Positions 1 through 7,425 of a DNA stretch of 14,560 nt are shown here, one piece after another. The stretch comes from Sphingomonadaceae bacterium (lineage in GTDB: Bacteria; Pseudomonadota; Alphaproteobacteria; Sphingomonadales; Sphingomonadaceae). The notes below the pieces were generated by a model. It was not told where the DNA came from. It was given only the letters and a program-made list of their open reading frames with translations, and ran no database searches. The stretch spans positions 1-14,560 of the forward strand of contig JAGREF010000045.1 of assembly GCA_020446665.1 (NCBI GenBank), given 5' to 3'. Numbering within the stretch: the stretch's first letter is position 1; the number at the start of each line of letters is the position of its first letter. Position numbers and translations under genes: made by a program.

Positions 1-955
1 CGTCATGTTCCCAGGTGAAGCCGATCCCGCCATGCAGCTGGATCATGTCCCCGGCACATTTGAACGCAGTATCGGCGGCAAAGCTCTTGGCGGCATGCAC
101 GGCCATGGCCGCTTCGTCAGAGCCTTCATCGACCGCGCAGGCTGCCCAATAGACGGCTGAGCGCGCCTGTTCGATTTCCACCACCATGTCAGCCAGACGA
201 TGCTTGTACGCCTGATAGGAACCAATCTGGCGGCCAAACTGCACCCGCTCCAGCGAATAGGCCACTGTGCGGTCCAGCGCAGCCTGTGCAAGGCCCAGCC
301 CCTCTGCCGCCACCGCCACAAAGCCCGCACGATGTGCAGCGGCCAGCGCGGCTGCGGGATCGGCCAGCGGATCGCCCTCTGCGCCGTCCAGCGTGACTTT
401 TGTATAAGGGCGGGTCTGGTCCATCGTGGTCTGCGTGGTGACAGTCACACAAGGCGCATTGGCCGCCACGACCCATGCGCCTGTATTGCTGGTCACGACA
501 AAATGGCTCGCGCTGCCGCCATGGGCGACAAAACCAGCCGCGCCGGTCAGGCTGTCGCCGCTGGCAGAGAGAGAAGCATCATGGACATAGGCGGCAATGC
601 TGTCCCCGCTCAACAAAGCGGGCAGCAGATCGGCCTGCTGGCTGGCACTGCCGCCAGCGGCCAGCGCCTGCCCGCACAGCACCAAACTGCCCAGATGGGG
701 CAGGGCGGCCACTTGCGCGCCAGCGGCTTCAGCGATGATCGCCAGCTCCACCATGCCCAGGCCCGCGCCACCCAGCTCTTCGCTGATGGCAATACCGGAC
801 AGGCCTAGCTCCGTGCAGAAATCACTCCATAATTGCGCGTCGATCCCGTCAGCAGCCATCGCCTTGCGGGTGCGTTCACTGGTGGCGTTCTCGCTGAAGA
901 AAGCCTGCGCAGTCTCCGCGATCATCTGCTGTTCGTCAGTAAAGGCGAAATCCAT
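1..955 (-). CDS. Acyl-CoA dehydrogenase, C-terminus cut by window edge
   Basis: The frame is open from an ATG at 955 to the left edge, giving 318 residues that begin MDFAFTDEQQMIAETAQAFF. Family features are an RVQFGRQIGSYQAYKHRLAD segment (about 240-260), which in acyl-CoA dehydrogenases contributes to FAD binding and the dimer interface, and LHGGIGFTWEHD at the truncated end. Comparison with its relatives suggests about 50 residues are missing. At the helix position where isovaleryl- and long-chain dehydrogenases carry a catalytic Glu I read Gly, and the other possible site (the YEGT position) is off the window. It may therefore be the non-catalytic small subunit of a heterotetramer whose partner lies to the left. 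The start shares its A with the stop of the upstream SDR (TAATG), so translation is probably coupled. Substrate is presumably a steroid-derived acyl-CoA. The family is certain; substrate and subunit role are inference. Confidence 0.93.
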   Translation of the reverse strand, partial: MDFAFTDEQQMIAETAQAFFSENATSERTRKAMAADGIDAQLWSDFCTELGLSGIAISEELGGAGLGMVELAIIAEAAGAQVAALPHLGSLVLCGQALAAGGSASQQADLLPALLSGDSIAAYVHDASLSASGDSLTGAAGFVAHGGSASHFVVTSNTGAWVVAANAPCVTVTTQTTMDQTRPYTKVTLDGAEGDPLADPAAALAAAHRAGFVAVAAEGLGLAQAALDRTVAYSLERVQFGRQIGSYQAYKHRLADMVVEIEQARSAVYWAACAVDEGSDEAAMAVHAAKSFAADTAFKCAGDMIQLHGGIGFTWEHD

Positions 956-1860
956 TATGCCGTCCCCCAGACCTTGCGCGGGGTAACCCGCTCGGCCATC
1001 AATTTGTCCACCGCGCCGCCGACATCTGCCGGGTTCCAGCGCGCTGGCTGGTCCACGAAAGGCCCTTCGCGCCAGCCATCTTCCAGCATGATCTTGCCGC
1101 CTTCCAGTTCGAACACGCAGCCGCTGACATGGGCGCTTTCGCTGCTCCCCAGCCATACGACGGTGGGGGCGATATTGGCTGGGTCCATCACATCGAAGGC
1201 CTGACCTTCGGTCGCCATCTTCTCGGCAAAGGCCTGCTCGGTCATGCGGGTGCGCGCCGACGGGGCCAGCGCATTGGCGGTGATGCCATAGCGGCCCAGT
1301 TCTGCGGCCTGCACCAGTGTGAGCGAGGCGATCCCGCCCTTGGCGGTGGAATAGGCCGCCTGCGCGATGGAGCCTTGCAGCCCGGCACCGCTGGTGGTGT
1401 TGATGATCCGCGCATCGGGATTTTGCCCGTCCTTCTGCTTCGCGCGCCAGTAATTCACTGCATGGCGGGCAATGCAAAAATGGCCGCGCAGATGGACATG
1501 CATGGTCGCATCCCATTCTTCCAGCGTGGCGGAAACGAACATCCGGTCGCGCACGATTCCGGCATTGTTGACCACCACATGCAGATCGCCAAAGGCGTCG
1601 ATCGCAGCTTTGACGATCCGCTCGGCAGCGTCCCAGTCGGTCACGTCTTCGTAATTGGCGATGGCCTGGCCGCCAGCGGCCTTGATCTCTGCCACCACTT
1701 CATCTGCCGCGCTGGTATCGCGCCCTTCGCCGCCCAGCGAGGTGCCGATATCGTTGACCACGACATTGGCCCCTTCCGCGGCATAGCCCAGCGCATAGGC
1801 GCGCCCGAGGCCGCGCGCGGCGCCGGTGATGATTACGGTCCGTCCGTCACAAATTCCCAT
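955..1860 (-). CDS. Short-chain dehydrogenase/reductase, Rv3548c-like
   Basis: This 301-residue classical SDR starts with the Rossmann motif TGAARGLG (12-19), has NNAG at 98-101, and has catalytic Ser157, Tyr170 and Lys174 (YSTAK). The N-terminus MGICDGR and the long C-terminal tail with FELEGGK and DGWREGP resemble, as I remember it, mycobacterial Rv3548c, a KstR-family regulon gene of unproven step. Proteins of this type oxidise hydroxyacyl-CoA or ring hydroxyls with NAD(P)+, so it could perform the 3-hydroxyacyl-CoA oxidation in HIP side-chain removal. I chose ATG 1860 because an AGGGAAA sequence precedes it, it lies 1 bp after the upstream stop, and the fold begins immediately. A start at 1932 would add 24 unrelated residues inside the neighbour. 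The stop overlaps the next start as TAATG. SDR assignment is firm; substrate is inferred. Confidence 0.94.
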   Translation of the reverse strand: MGICDGRTVIITGAARGLGRAYALGYAAEGANVVVNDIGTSLGGEGRDTSAADEVVAEIKAAGGQAIANYEDVTDWDAAERIVKAAIDAFGDLHVVVNNAGIVRDRMFVSATLEEWDATMHVHLRGHFCIARHAVNYWRAKQKDGQNPDARIINTTSGAGLQGSIAQAAYSTAKGGIASLTLVQAAELGRYGITANALAPSARTRMTEQAFAEKMATEGQAFDVMDPANIAPTVVWLGSSESAHVSGCVFELEGGKIMLEDGWREGPFVDQPARWNPADVGGAVDKLMAERVTPRKVWGTA

Positions 1861-1861
1861 G

Positions 1862-2317
1862 TCAGTTATTTCCCTGATCCGGTGTTGTCTTGAGATGGGC
1901 GCTGGTGTCGCCCCAGAAATCGACTCCGGCATAGGCGCGCCGGGTGAAATGCCATGCGCCGTCTGCCAGCGCGAAGTGATCGTGATAGCGCCCGCTCCCG
2001 ATCACCCGCAGCGGCAGCGTGTCGGCCTGTTGCAGCACAGTCCATTGTGAGCGGCAGGCGGCACTCTCGCCATCCTCTGCGAGTTCGATCAGCGGGTTGC
2101 TGACCAGATGGCGGGTGCGCGGTGTTCCATCGTCATAGATATGCACGAAGCTGCGCCACATCGCGGTGATCGCCTCTGTCCCGCGCAGTTCCTTGCCGCC
2201 AACCACCACGCAGCCGCGGTCGAACAGGCGCGCGGCCTCTTCAAGGCGGCCCGCGTCAAAATGCTCGGCATAGGTGGCGAGCAGATTGGGAATGGCGAGG
2301 GCGGGGTTGAGCGTCAT
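1862..2317 (-). CDS. NTF2-like/SnoaL-fold small protein
   Basis: This 151-residue protein has no signal peptide or membrane segment. The pattern of an N-terminal helix pair (LLATYAEHFDAGRLEEAARL), a GTEAI turn, a TRHLVSNPLIEL strand and a late WHFTRRAY strand is typical of SnoaL-like NTF2-superfamily proteins. This fold includes ketosteroid isomerase, scytalone dehydratase and bile-acid 7-alpha-dehydratase BaiE. Compared by eye with BaiE from memory, Tyr16, Asp21 and His70 line up with BaiE Tyr30, Asp35 and His83. The BaiE Asp106 position has no acidic residue here. It lies between a thiolase and an SDR, 7 bp and 1 bp away, so it is probably co-expressed for a ring C/D step. A dehydratase, isomerase or CoA-ester binding role is possible, but none is shown. 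Fold call fairly sure; function unknown. Confidence 0.85.
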   Translation of the reverse strand: MTLNPALAIPNLLATYAEHFDAGRLEEAARLFDRGCVVVGGKELRGTEAITAMWRSFVHIYDDGTPRTRHLVSNPLIELAEDGESAACRSQWTVLQQADTLPLRVIGSGRYHDHFALADGAWHFTRRAYAGVDFWGDTSAHLKTTPDQGNN

Positions 2318-2324
2318 GCTGGCT

Positions 2325-3476
2325 TCAGAGGCGCTCGATGATGGTCACATTGGCCTGACCGCCGCCTTCGCACATGGTTTGCAGGCCATAGCGACCGCCA
2401 GTATCTTCCAGTGCATGCAGCAGCGTGGTCATCAGCCGGGCCCCGGTGCCGCCCAGCGGATGGCCCAGCGCAATCGCACCGCCGCGCACATTCACTTTCT
2501 CATGCGGAATGCCCAGTTCCTTCATCCATGCCAGTGGCACGCTGGCAAAGGCTTCGTTGCATTCGAACAGGTCGATATCATCCACGCTCATGCCTGCCTT
2601 TTTCAGCGCATGCTGCGTGGCGGTGATGGGCGCGGTGAGCATCCATACGGGATCGTCCGCCCGCACAGACAAGTGATGAATGCGCGCGCGCGGCGTTAGA
2701 CCGTGGTGTTTCACGGCCTGTTCGCTTGCCACTAGCATGGCGGCAGAACCGTCACAATTCTGGCTGGCAACACCGGCCGTGATCGTGCCTTCGCCGCCCA
2801 CGGGATTGAGCGCAGCAAGCCCTTCCAGCGTGGTGCCGGGGCGGATGGTTTCGTCCTGCTCCAGCCCTTCCAGCGGGGCGATTTCCCGCTTGAAAGCGCC
2901 TGCTTCCGTCGCAGCCTGCGCGCGGGCATGGGATGCGACAGCAAATTCTTCCATCGCGGTGCGGCTGATCTCCCACTTGTCCGCAATCATCTGCGCGCTG
3001 GCGATCTGGTTGAGCAAACCGTCGCCATAGCGTTCGACCCAGCCGGGCGAAGTGTTGAAAGGATTGTCAAAGCCATAGGGCTGGCCCGCATACATGGCGG
3101 CGGAGATCGGGATGGCGTTCATCGCCTGACTGCCACCGGCCACGACCAGATCCTGCGTCCCGCTCATCACGCCCTGCGCGGCGAAATGCAACGCCTGCTG
3201 GCTCGATCCGCATTGCCGGTCCACCGTGGTGCCGGGCACATGTTGCGGCAGGCCCGCCACCAGCCACACAGTGCGGCCAATATCGCCAGCCTGCGGGCCA
3301 ATCGTGTCGCAGCAGCCCCACACGACATCGTCCACCGCATTGGCGTCAATCCCTGTGCGCGCGACCAGTTCGCGGATCGGATGCGCGCCCAGATCTGCCG
3401 GGTGGAGATGGGCAAGGCTGCCCTTTTTGCGCCCGATGGGGCTGCGCACAGCGTCGATAATATAGGCTTCTGCCAT
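2325..3476 (-). CDS. fadA6: Acetyl-CoA acetyltransferase (thiolase), FadA6-like
   Basis: This 383-residue thiolase is close to the family's usual length of about 390. It has nucleophile Cys89 in DRQCGSSQQALHFA, a CNEAFA loop, His339 in GGAIALGHPLGGTGAR, and second Cys369 in CEGGGQANV, so the full catalytic set is present. Degradative thiolases cleave 3-oxoacyl-CoA with CoA. In this cluster the likely role is that of FadA6, which releases acetyl-CoA from the diacid produced after IpdAB opens the last steroid ring; it might also remove the HIP side chain. I chose ATG 3476 because it sits after GAGGAAA, 10 bp beyond the upstream stop, and begins with the typical MAEAYIIDAVRSPIG. A start at 3542 would add 22 residues overlapping the previous gene. 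Thiolase identity is certain; orthology to FadA6 rests on context. Confidence 0.95.
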   Translation of the reverse strand: MAEAYIIDAVRSPIGRKKGSLAHLHPADLGAHPIRELVARTGIDANAVDDVVWGCCDTIGPQAGDIGRTVWLVAGLPQHVPGTTVDRQCGSSQQALHFAAQGVMSGTQDLVVAGGSQAMNAIPISAAMYAGQPYGFDNPFNTSPGWVERYGDGLLNQIASAQMIADKWEISRTAMEEFAVASHARAQAATEAGAFKREIAPLEGLEQDETIRPGTTLEGLAALNPVGGEGTITAGVASQNCDGSAAMLVASEQAVKHHGLTPRARIHHLSVRADDPVWMLTAPITATQHALKKAGMSVDDIDLFECNEAFASVPLAWMKELGIPHEKVNVRGGAIALGHPLGGTGARLMTTLLHALEDTGGRYGLQTMCEGGGQANVTIIERL

Positions 3477-3486
3477 GTCAGTTTCC

Positions 3487-4419
3487 TCAGGCGAATGTGT
3501 GTTCAGGGCCGATGGCCAGCGCGCCGCCGATGACTGCATCATCGACTCGCTTCAGATGGAAAGCGCGGCTGCCCCAAGCTCCACCGAGCGCCCATGCGCG
3601 CTTCATCCAGAAATGCAGGTCAACCTCATAAGTATAGCCCATCGCACCATGCACCTGGATCGCACTCTCTGCGGCCAGAAATGCAGCGTCAGTCGCGGCG
3701 ATCTTGGCATGGCTGACATGGACCGGAGCGCTGGCCGCGCCATCGTCCATTGCCTGCGCCGCGCGCCACGCCACAGGGCGGGCGAATTCCAGCGCCACCG
3801 CGACATCGGCCAGCTTGTGCTTCAATGCCTGAAACCCGCCCACCGGCTGGCCGAACTGTTCGCGGATCTTCGAATATTCGACCGCCTGATCGAGCATCGC
3901 CTCCGCCAGTCCAACCAATTGCGCCGCGCTCATCAAGGCACCCAGATCAAGCAGGTGCGGATCGTCGCTGGCATCTGCGGGCAGGGCGCTGAGGTTGCGC
4001 AGCGGATCGACGCTGTCCAGTGCTTCGCCGTCGCCATCGGCCTGCCAGCCATTGATGGTGTGTGCAGGCAGGACGCGCTGCTCGCCTGCGGCAATGGCGG
4101 CCAGATCATCGGTCTGGTCCTGCGCCAGCAACCACGGCACTGCGACAAAGGCGCTGTCCACCAGCGGCTCTGCCAGAGCGGCACGGCCGCATTCGCGCGC
4201 GATCAGCGCGGCATCGAGCAGGCCCATGCCAAGCCCTTCATGCTCTTCGGGCACCAGCAGCCCGGTCAGGCCCATTTCGACCAGACCCTGCCAGATTGCG
4301 GGATCACGATTAGGCCCGGCATCGAGCCGCCGCAGAACCTCTGGCCCATGCGTGCCCGACAGGTAATCACGCACGGCTTCGGCCAGTTCCAGCCGTTCAG
4401 GAGCAATCAGCATATCCAT
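3487..4419 (-). CDS. Acyl-CoA dehydrogenase small (non-catalytic?) subunit
   Basis: At 310 residues this is shorter than ordinary acyl-CoA dehydrogenases (about 380), matching the small subunits FadE32/FadE33 of mycobacterial heterotetramers. It keeps REQFGQPVGGFQALKHKLAD (about 185-205) and IQVHGAMGYTYEVDL (from 254), segments that in this family help hold FAD across the subunit interface. The middle beta-domain is shortened. I find no catalytic base: the helix position used by isovaleryl-CoA dehydrogenase reads Gly and there is no C-terminal EGT motif. Its ATG shares one base with the stop of the 387-residue partner upstream (TGATG), as expected for co-translated alpha2beta2 subunits. MLIAP at 4413 is a possible alternative start. 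The complex probably desaturates HIP-CoA or a later ring-opened CoA ester. Confidence 0.93.
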   Translation of the reverse strand: MDMLIAPERLELAEAVRDYLSGTHGPEVLRRLDAGPNRDPAIWQGLVEMGLTGLLVPEEHEGLGMGLLDAALIARECGRAALAEPLVDSAFVAVPWLLAQDQTDDLAAIAAGEQRVLPAHTINGWQADGDGEALDSVDPLRNLSALPADASDDPHLLDLGALMSAAQLVGLAEAMLDQAVEYSKIREQFGQPVGGFQALKHKLADVAVALEFARPVAWRAAQAMDDGAASAPVHVSHAKIAATDAAFLAAESAIQVHGAMGYTYEVDLHFWMKRAWALGGAWGSRAFHLKRVDDAVIGGALAIGPEHTFA

Positions 4420-5582
4420 CAGCCTGCTCCCACTCTGGGCATACCGAGCAATCGCTCTGCCGTGATATTGCGCTGGATCTCGTTCGACCCGGCATAGATC
4501 GGGCCGGAGAGCGAGAAGATGTAACCCTCCAGCCAGTCATTCATGCTGCCATCGTCAAAGCGGCGCAGTTCCGCCGCTGCGCCGAGCAATTGCATCGCCG
4601 TGCGGTTCATCGCGCGGTCTAGTTCGGACCAGAAAATCTTGTTGAGGCTGGCCTCTGCGCCGATGCTGCCGCCTGCCATGATCTTCGCCGCCACGGCATA
4701 GGTGTTGTAGGCATAGGCCTGCGTATCCATCCACGCCTTGGCCACCGCTTCGCGAGCCGAGGGCGCGGCGTCAGCCTCATGCTTGCGGAACAGTTCGACC
4801 AGCCGCCTTGCGGTCGCCTGAAACCGGCCGGGAGAGCGCAGCATCAGCCCGCGTTCGAAACCGGCGGTGGCCATCGCGACCTTCCACCCTTCGCCTTCGC
4901 CCGCCAGCCGGTTTTCCACCGGCACGCGGACATCGTCAAAGAACAGTTCGGCAAAGCCGGGATGGCCATGCAACTGGCGGATCGGGCGGCGGGTGATGCC
5001 CGGCGTGTCGAGATCGAACAGCACGAAGCTCAACCCCTTGTGGCGCTGGCTCCCTTCCTCTGTGCGGAACAGGCCAAAGCCCCAATCGGCAAAGCTGGCG
5101 CGGCTGGACCATGTCTTCTGGCCGTTGATCACGTAATGATCGCCATCGCGGTAAGCGGTGGTCTTGATCGCGGCCATGTCGCTGCCGGCCCCCGGTTCGG
5201 ACCATGCCTGCGCCCAGATCACTTCGCCTGCGGCCATGGGGGTGAGGAAGCGCGCCTTCTGCTCCTCCGTGCCATATTCCATGATTGTGGGGCCAAGCAG
5301 GAAGATGCCGTTCTGGTTGGCGCGCAAGGGCGCACCGGAACCCCAATATTCCTCTTCGAAAATCAGCCACTGGATCAGGTCGAGCCCGCGCCCGCCATAG
5401 GCTTCGGGCCAGGTGACCATGCCCCAGTTCCCGCTCGCCAGCTGGCGTTCCCATGCGACATGCTGGTCATAGCCTTCGCGGCATTCCAGCGTCACCAGCG
5501 GATTGGCAGGCTTGTTGGCCGCCAGCCAGCTGCGGATTTCGGCGCGGAATGCGTCCTGTTCGAGGGTGTAGGAAAGATCCAT
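4419..5582 (-). CDS. Acyl-CoA dehydrogenase large catalytic subunit (FadE30/31-like)
   Basis: This full-length 387-residue dehydrogenase has an N-terminal helical domain, the WAQAWSEPGAGSD acyl/FAD-binding motif (123-135), a beta-domain with GQKTWSSRASFADWG, and a C-terminal IYAGSNEIQRNITAERLLG. The usual C-terminal catalytic Glu (YEGT) is replaced by Ala364. Glu243 in GFERGLMLRSPG instead sits at the isovaleryl-CoA dehydrogenase position, which is also the catalytic site described for mycobacterial FadE26 of the FadE26-FadE27 (ChsE4-ChsE5) steroid enzyme. It should therefore be active, with its 310-residue neighbour as partner. Its start overlaps the stop of the echA20-like gene (TGATG) and its stop overlaps the small subunit start. 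Candidate steps are side-chain dehydrogenation of 5-OH-HIP-CoA or oxidation of a ring-opened diacid. Family and active-site reading are good; substrate is inferred. Confidence 0.95.
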   Translation of the reverse strand: MDLSYTLEQDAFRAEIRSWLAANKPANPLVTLECREGYDQHVAWERQLASGNWGMVTWPEAYGGRGLDLIQWLIFEEEYWGSGAPLRANQNGIFLLGPTIMEYGTEEQKARFLTPMAAGEVIWAQAWSEPGAGSDMAAIKTTAYRDGDHYVINGQKTWSSRASFADWGFGLFRTEEGSQRHKGLSFVLFDLDTPGITRRPIRQLHGHPGFAELFFDDVRVPVENRLAGEGEGWKVAMATAGFERGLMLRSPGRFQATARRLVELFRKHEADAAPSAREAVAKAWMDTQAYAYNTYAVAAKIMAGGSIGAEASLNKIFWSELDRAMNRTAMQLLGAAAELRRFDDGSMNDWLEGYIFSLSGPIYAGSNEIQRNITAERLLGMPRVGAG

Positions 5583-6337
5583 CAGAATTCCGCCGCCTTC
5601 CCGGTTTCGACAAAGGCATCGCGGCTCTTCTGGCTGTCTTCATGCATGTACATTTCCAGCGTGAAACCCTGTTCCCAGCGATAACCGCGATCGACATCAC
5701 GCTCTTCCAGCCCGTTCAGCGCTTCCTTGGCGATCACCAGCGCCTTGCGGCTCTTGGATGCGATGACAGCGCAAAAGCCACGCGCTTCGGCCAGCAGATC
5801 GGCGCGGGGCACGACCTTTTCGACTGCACCCAGGCGATAGGCTTCCTCTGCCGGGATATTGCCGCCGGTGAAGAAGGCAGCGCGCACCTTGTGCAGCGGC
5901 AACATGCGCGAAAGATGGCTGGCACCGCCCATGGCCCCACGGTCCACTTCGGGCAGGCTGAAATAGGCATCGTCAGCCGCGATGATCGTGTCAGACGCGC
6001 CGCACATGCCGATCCCGCCGCCAATCACGAATTTATGCACTGCGCTCACCACGGGCACCTGTGCATCGCGGATCGCCTTGAAGGTCAGGTAATTGCCGCG
6101 ATTGAGCAGCGTGATCCGCTCGGGATGGGCCTGCATTTCCTTGATATCGACCCCGCCGCAAAAGCCGCGTGCATCCTCTGCCGCGCGCAGCAACACACAG
6201 TTCACATCTTCCCGGCTGGCAGCCTCTGTAATGATCTGCGGGATCGACAGCCAGGTTGCGCTGTCAAAGGCGTTGACCGGGGGAACATCGAACACGATCT
6301 CTGCAATGCGATCCGTGACGGTGGTGGTGATAGGCAT
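5582..6337 (-). CDS. echA20: EchA20-like crotonase: ring-opening CoA-ester hydrolase
   Basis: This 251-residue crotonase has the oxyanion-hole segment FCGGVDIKEMQ (59-69) and the second oxyanion strand IGGGIGMCGASD (105-116). Only one of the two usual hydratase glutamates is present: Glu130 in SLPEVDRGAMG is kept, while the other position is Gly110. The same Gly/Glu arrangement, the GVDIKEMQ motif and the C-terminal YRWEQGFTLEM resemble M. tuberculosis EchA20 (Rv3550) as I recall it. EchA20 hydrolyses the bicyclic HIEC-CoA to the monocyclic COCHEA-CoA. Placement beside ipdC and two genes from ipdAB supports this role. Start and stop both form 1-bp TGATG overlaps with neighbours. A conventional enoyl-CoA hydratase is the alternative, less likely because of the missing Glu. 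Confidence 0.9.
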   Translation of the reverse strand: MPITTTVTDRIAEIVFDVPPVNAFDSATWLSIPQIITEAASREDVNCVLLRAAEDARGFCGGVDIKEMQAHPERITLLNRGNYLTFKAIRDAQVPVVSAVHKFVIGGGIGMCGASDTIIAADDAYFSLPEVDRGAMGGASHLSRMLPLHKVRAAFFTGGNIPAEEAYRLGAVEKVVPRADLLAEARGFCAVIASKSRKALVIAKEALNGLEERDVDRGYRWEQGFTLEMYMHEDSQKSRDAFVETGKAAEF

Positions 6338-7425
6338 CAGGCAGCTCCCTTGAGCGCGTTGGTCTCGCCAGAAAGCGCTGCGATCCTCGCACGCGCTTCG
6401 TTTTCGATCCGGGTGAGCAGCTCTGCGCAGCTCGGCAAATCATCGAGCCGCCCGGCGACGAGGCCGGAGGCCATCAGCCCGTTCGCGGCATCGCCATCCA
6501 CCACGGCCTTCTGGATCAGCACGGGTGCAGCAGCGGCCAGCATCGCTTCGGGCAGAGACATGGCCCCATGGCTGGTCATCTGGCGTGCGGCGGAAATCAT
6601 CTCGCCCCAGCTGGCCCCGGTCTCCCGCTTCATGGCAAGGCCCGCCAGCAGCCCGCGCCGCCATTTGGCCAGCGCTCCGCCACGCTCGATCCGGTCGAGC
6701 ATGGGGTTGGAAATCATCCGCTGGGGCATACCATCGACTTTCTTCGTCACGAAAATGTCGCCGGTTCCGGCCCTAGTATAGGCAGCTTTGACCTGTTCCG
6801 GTACCGGGCTGTCGCTGGTCATCATGAAGCGGCTGCCCATGGCGATGCCGCTGGCGCCATAGGCCAGCGCTGCGGCCAGCCCGCGCCCATCGGCAAATCC
6901 GCCTGCGGCCGCCACCGGCACATTCACGGCGTCAAGCACTTGCGGAAGCAGCACAGTGGTGGCCACCGCGCCAGTATGTCCGCCGCCTTCGCCGCCCTGC
7001 ACAGTGATCGCCTGGCATCCCAGCGCGACCATCTTCTGCGCATGTTTGATCGCGCCGACCGTCGGGATGCAGACGATACCGGCATCGCGGAACCGCTCGA
7101 TCATACTCGCATCCGGCCCGCGCCCGAAACTGACCGCTTTTACCCGGTCCGCATTGGCCAGAATTATCTCGACAATTTCCTTCGCGCCCGGCTGGAAGCT
7201 ATGGAAATTGACCCCGAAATTATGCGTGGTCAGCCCTTTGGTCTGCTCGATGGCTGCGGCCAGTTCCGCCGGTTTCATCACCGCCCCGGCAAGAAAGCCG
7301 AACGCCCCGGCATTGCTGCTGGCCGCCACCAGTTGCGGAGTGGCAATCCAGCCCATTGCGGTCTGGATCACCGGCAGGCGGCAACCGAGCAGCTGTGTCA
7401 GCGAAGTGGCGAGCGGGTCAGCCAT
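6337..7425 (-). CDS. ipdC: IpdC-like flavoprotein of the nitronate monooxygenase family
   Basis: This 362-residue TIM-barrel flavoprotein begins with LGCRLPVIQTAMGWIATPQL, the usual N-terminus of the nitronate monooxygenase/2-nitropropane dioxygenase family. It has VQGGEGGGHTG (142-152, His150) and the FMN phosphate-binding segments VAAAGGFADGRG and YGASGIAMGSRF (171-200). Length and motifs fit IpdC (Rv3553, about 355 residues). That enzyme introduces ring unsaturation into 5-OH-HIC-CoA, ahead of the EchA20 ring opening, and is not a true nitronate oxidase. Position between a crotonase and the echA20-like gene, with TGATG junctions on both sides, supports the assignment. Genome pipelines would probably label it nitronate monooxygenase. 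Fold is certain; IpdC function is inferred from context and remembered similarity. Confidence 0.9.
   Translation of the reverse strand: MADPLATSLTQLLGCRLPVIQTAMGWIATPQLVAASSNAGAFGFLAGAVMKPAELAAAIEQTKGLTTHNFGVNFHSFQPGAKEIVEIILANADRVKAVSFGRGPDASMIERFRDAGIVCIPTVGAIKHAQKMVALGCQAITVQGGEGGGHTGAVATTVLLPQVLDAVNVPVAAAGGFADGRGLAAALAYGASGIAMGSRFMMTSDSPVPEQVKAAYTRAGTGDIFVTKKVDGMPQRMISNPMLDRIERGGALAKWRRGLLAGLAMKRETGASWGEMISAARQMTSHGAMSLPEAMLAAAAPVLIQKAVVDGDAANGLMASGLVAGRLDDLPSCAELLTRIENEARARIAALSGETNALKGAA

Noticed and set aside
3475..4497. Long rightward open frame of about 340 codons opposite the acyl-CoA dehydrogenase small subunit
   Set aside because: It is antisense to a gene with clear family motifs, has no recognisable domain, and is rich in Arg, His, Gln and Cys as expected from the complement of high-GC coding DNA.
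6337..7425. Literal reading as a nitronate monooxygenase for nitroalkane detoxification
   Set aside because: The family name fits the fold, but operon context among ipd genes and the length point to the IpdC branch.
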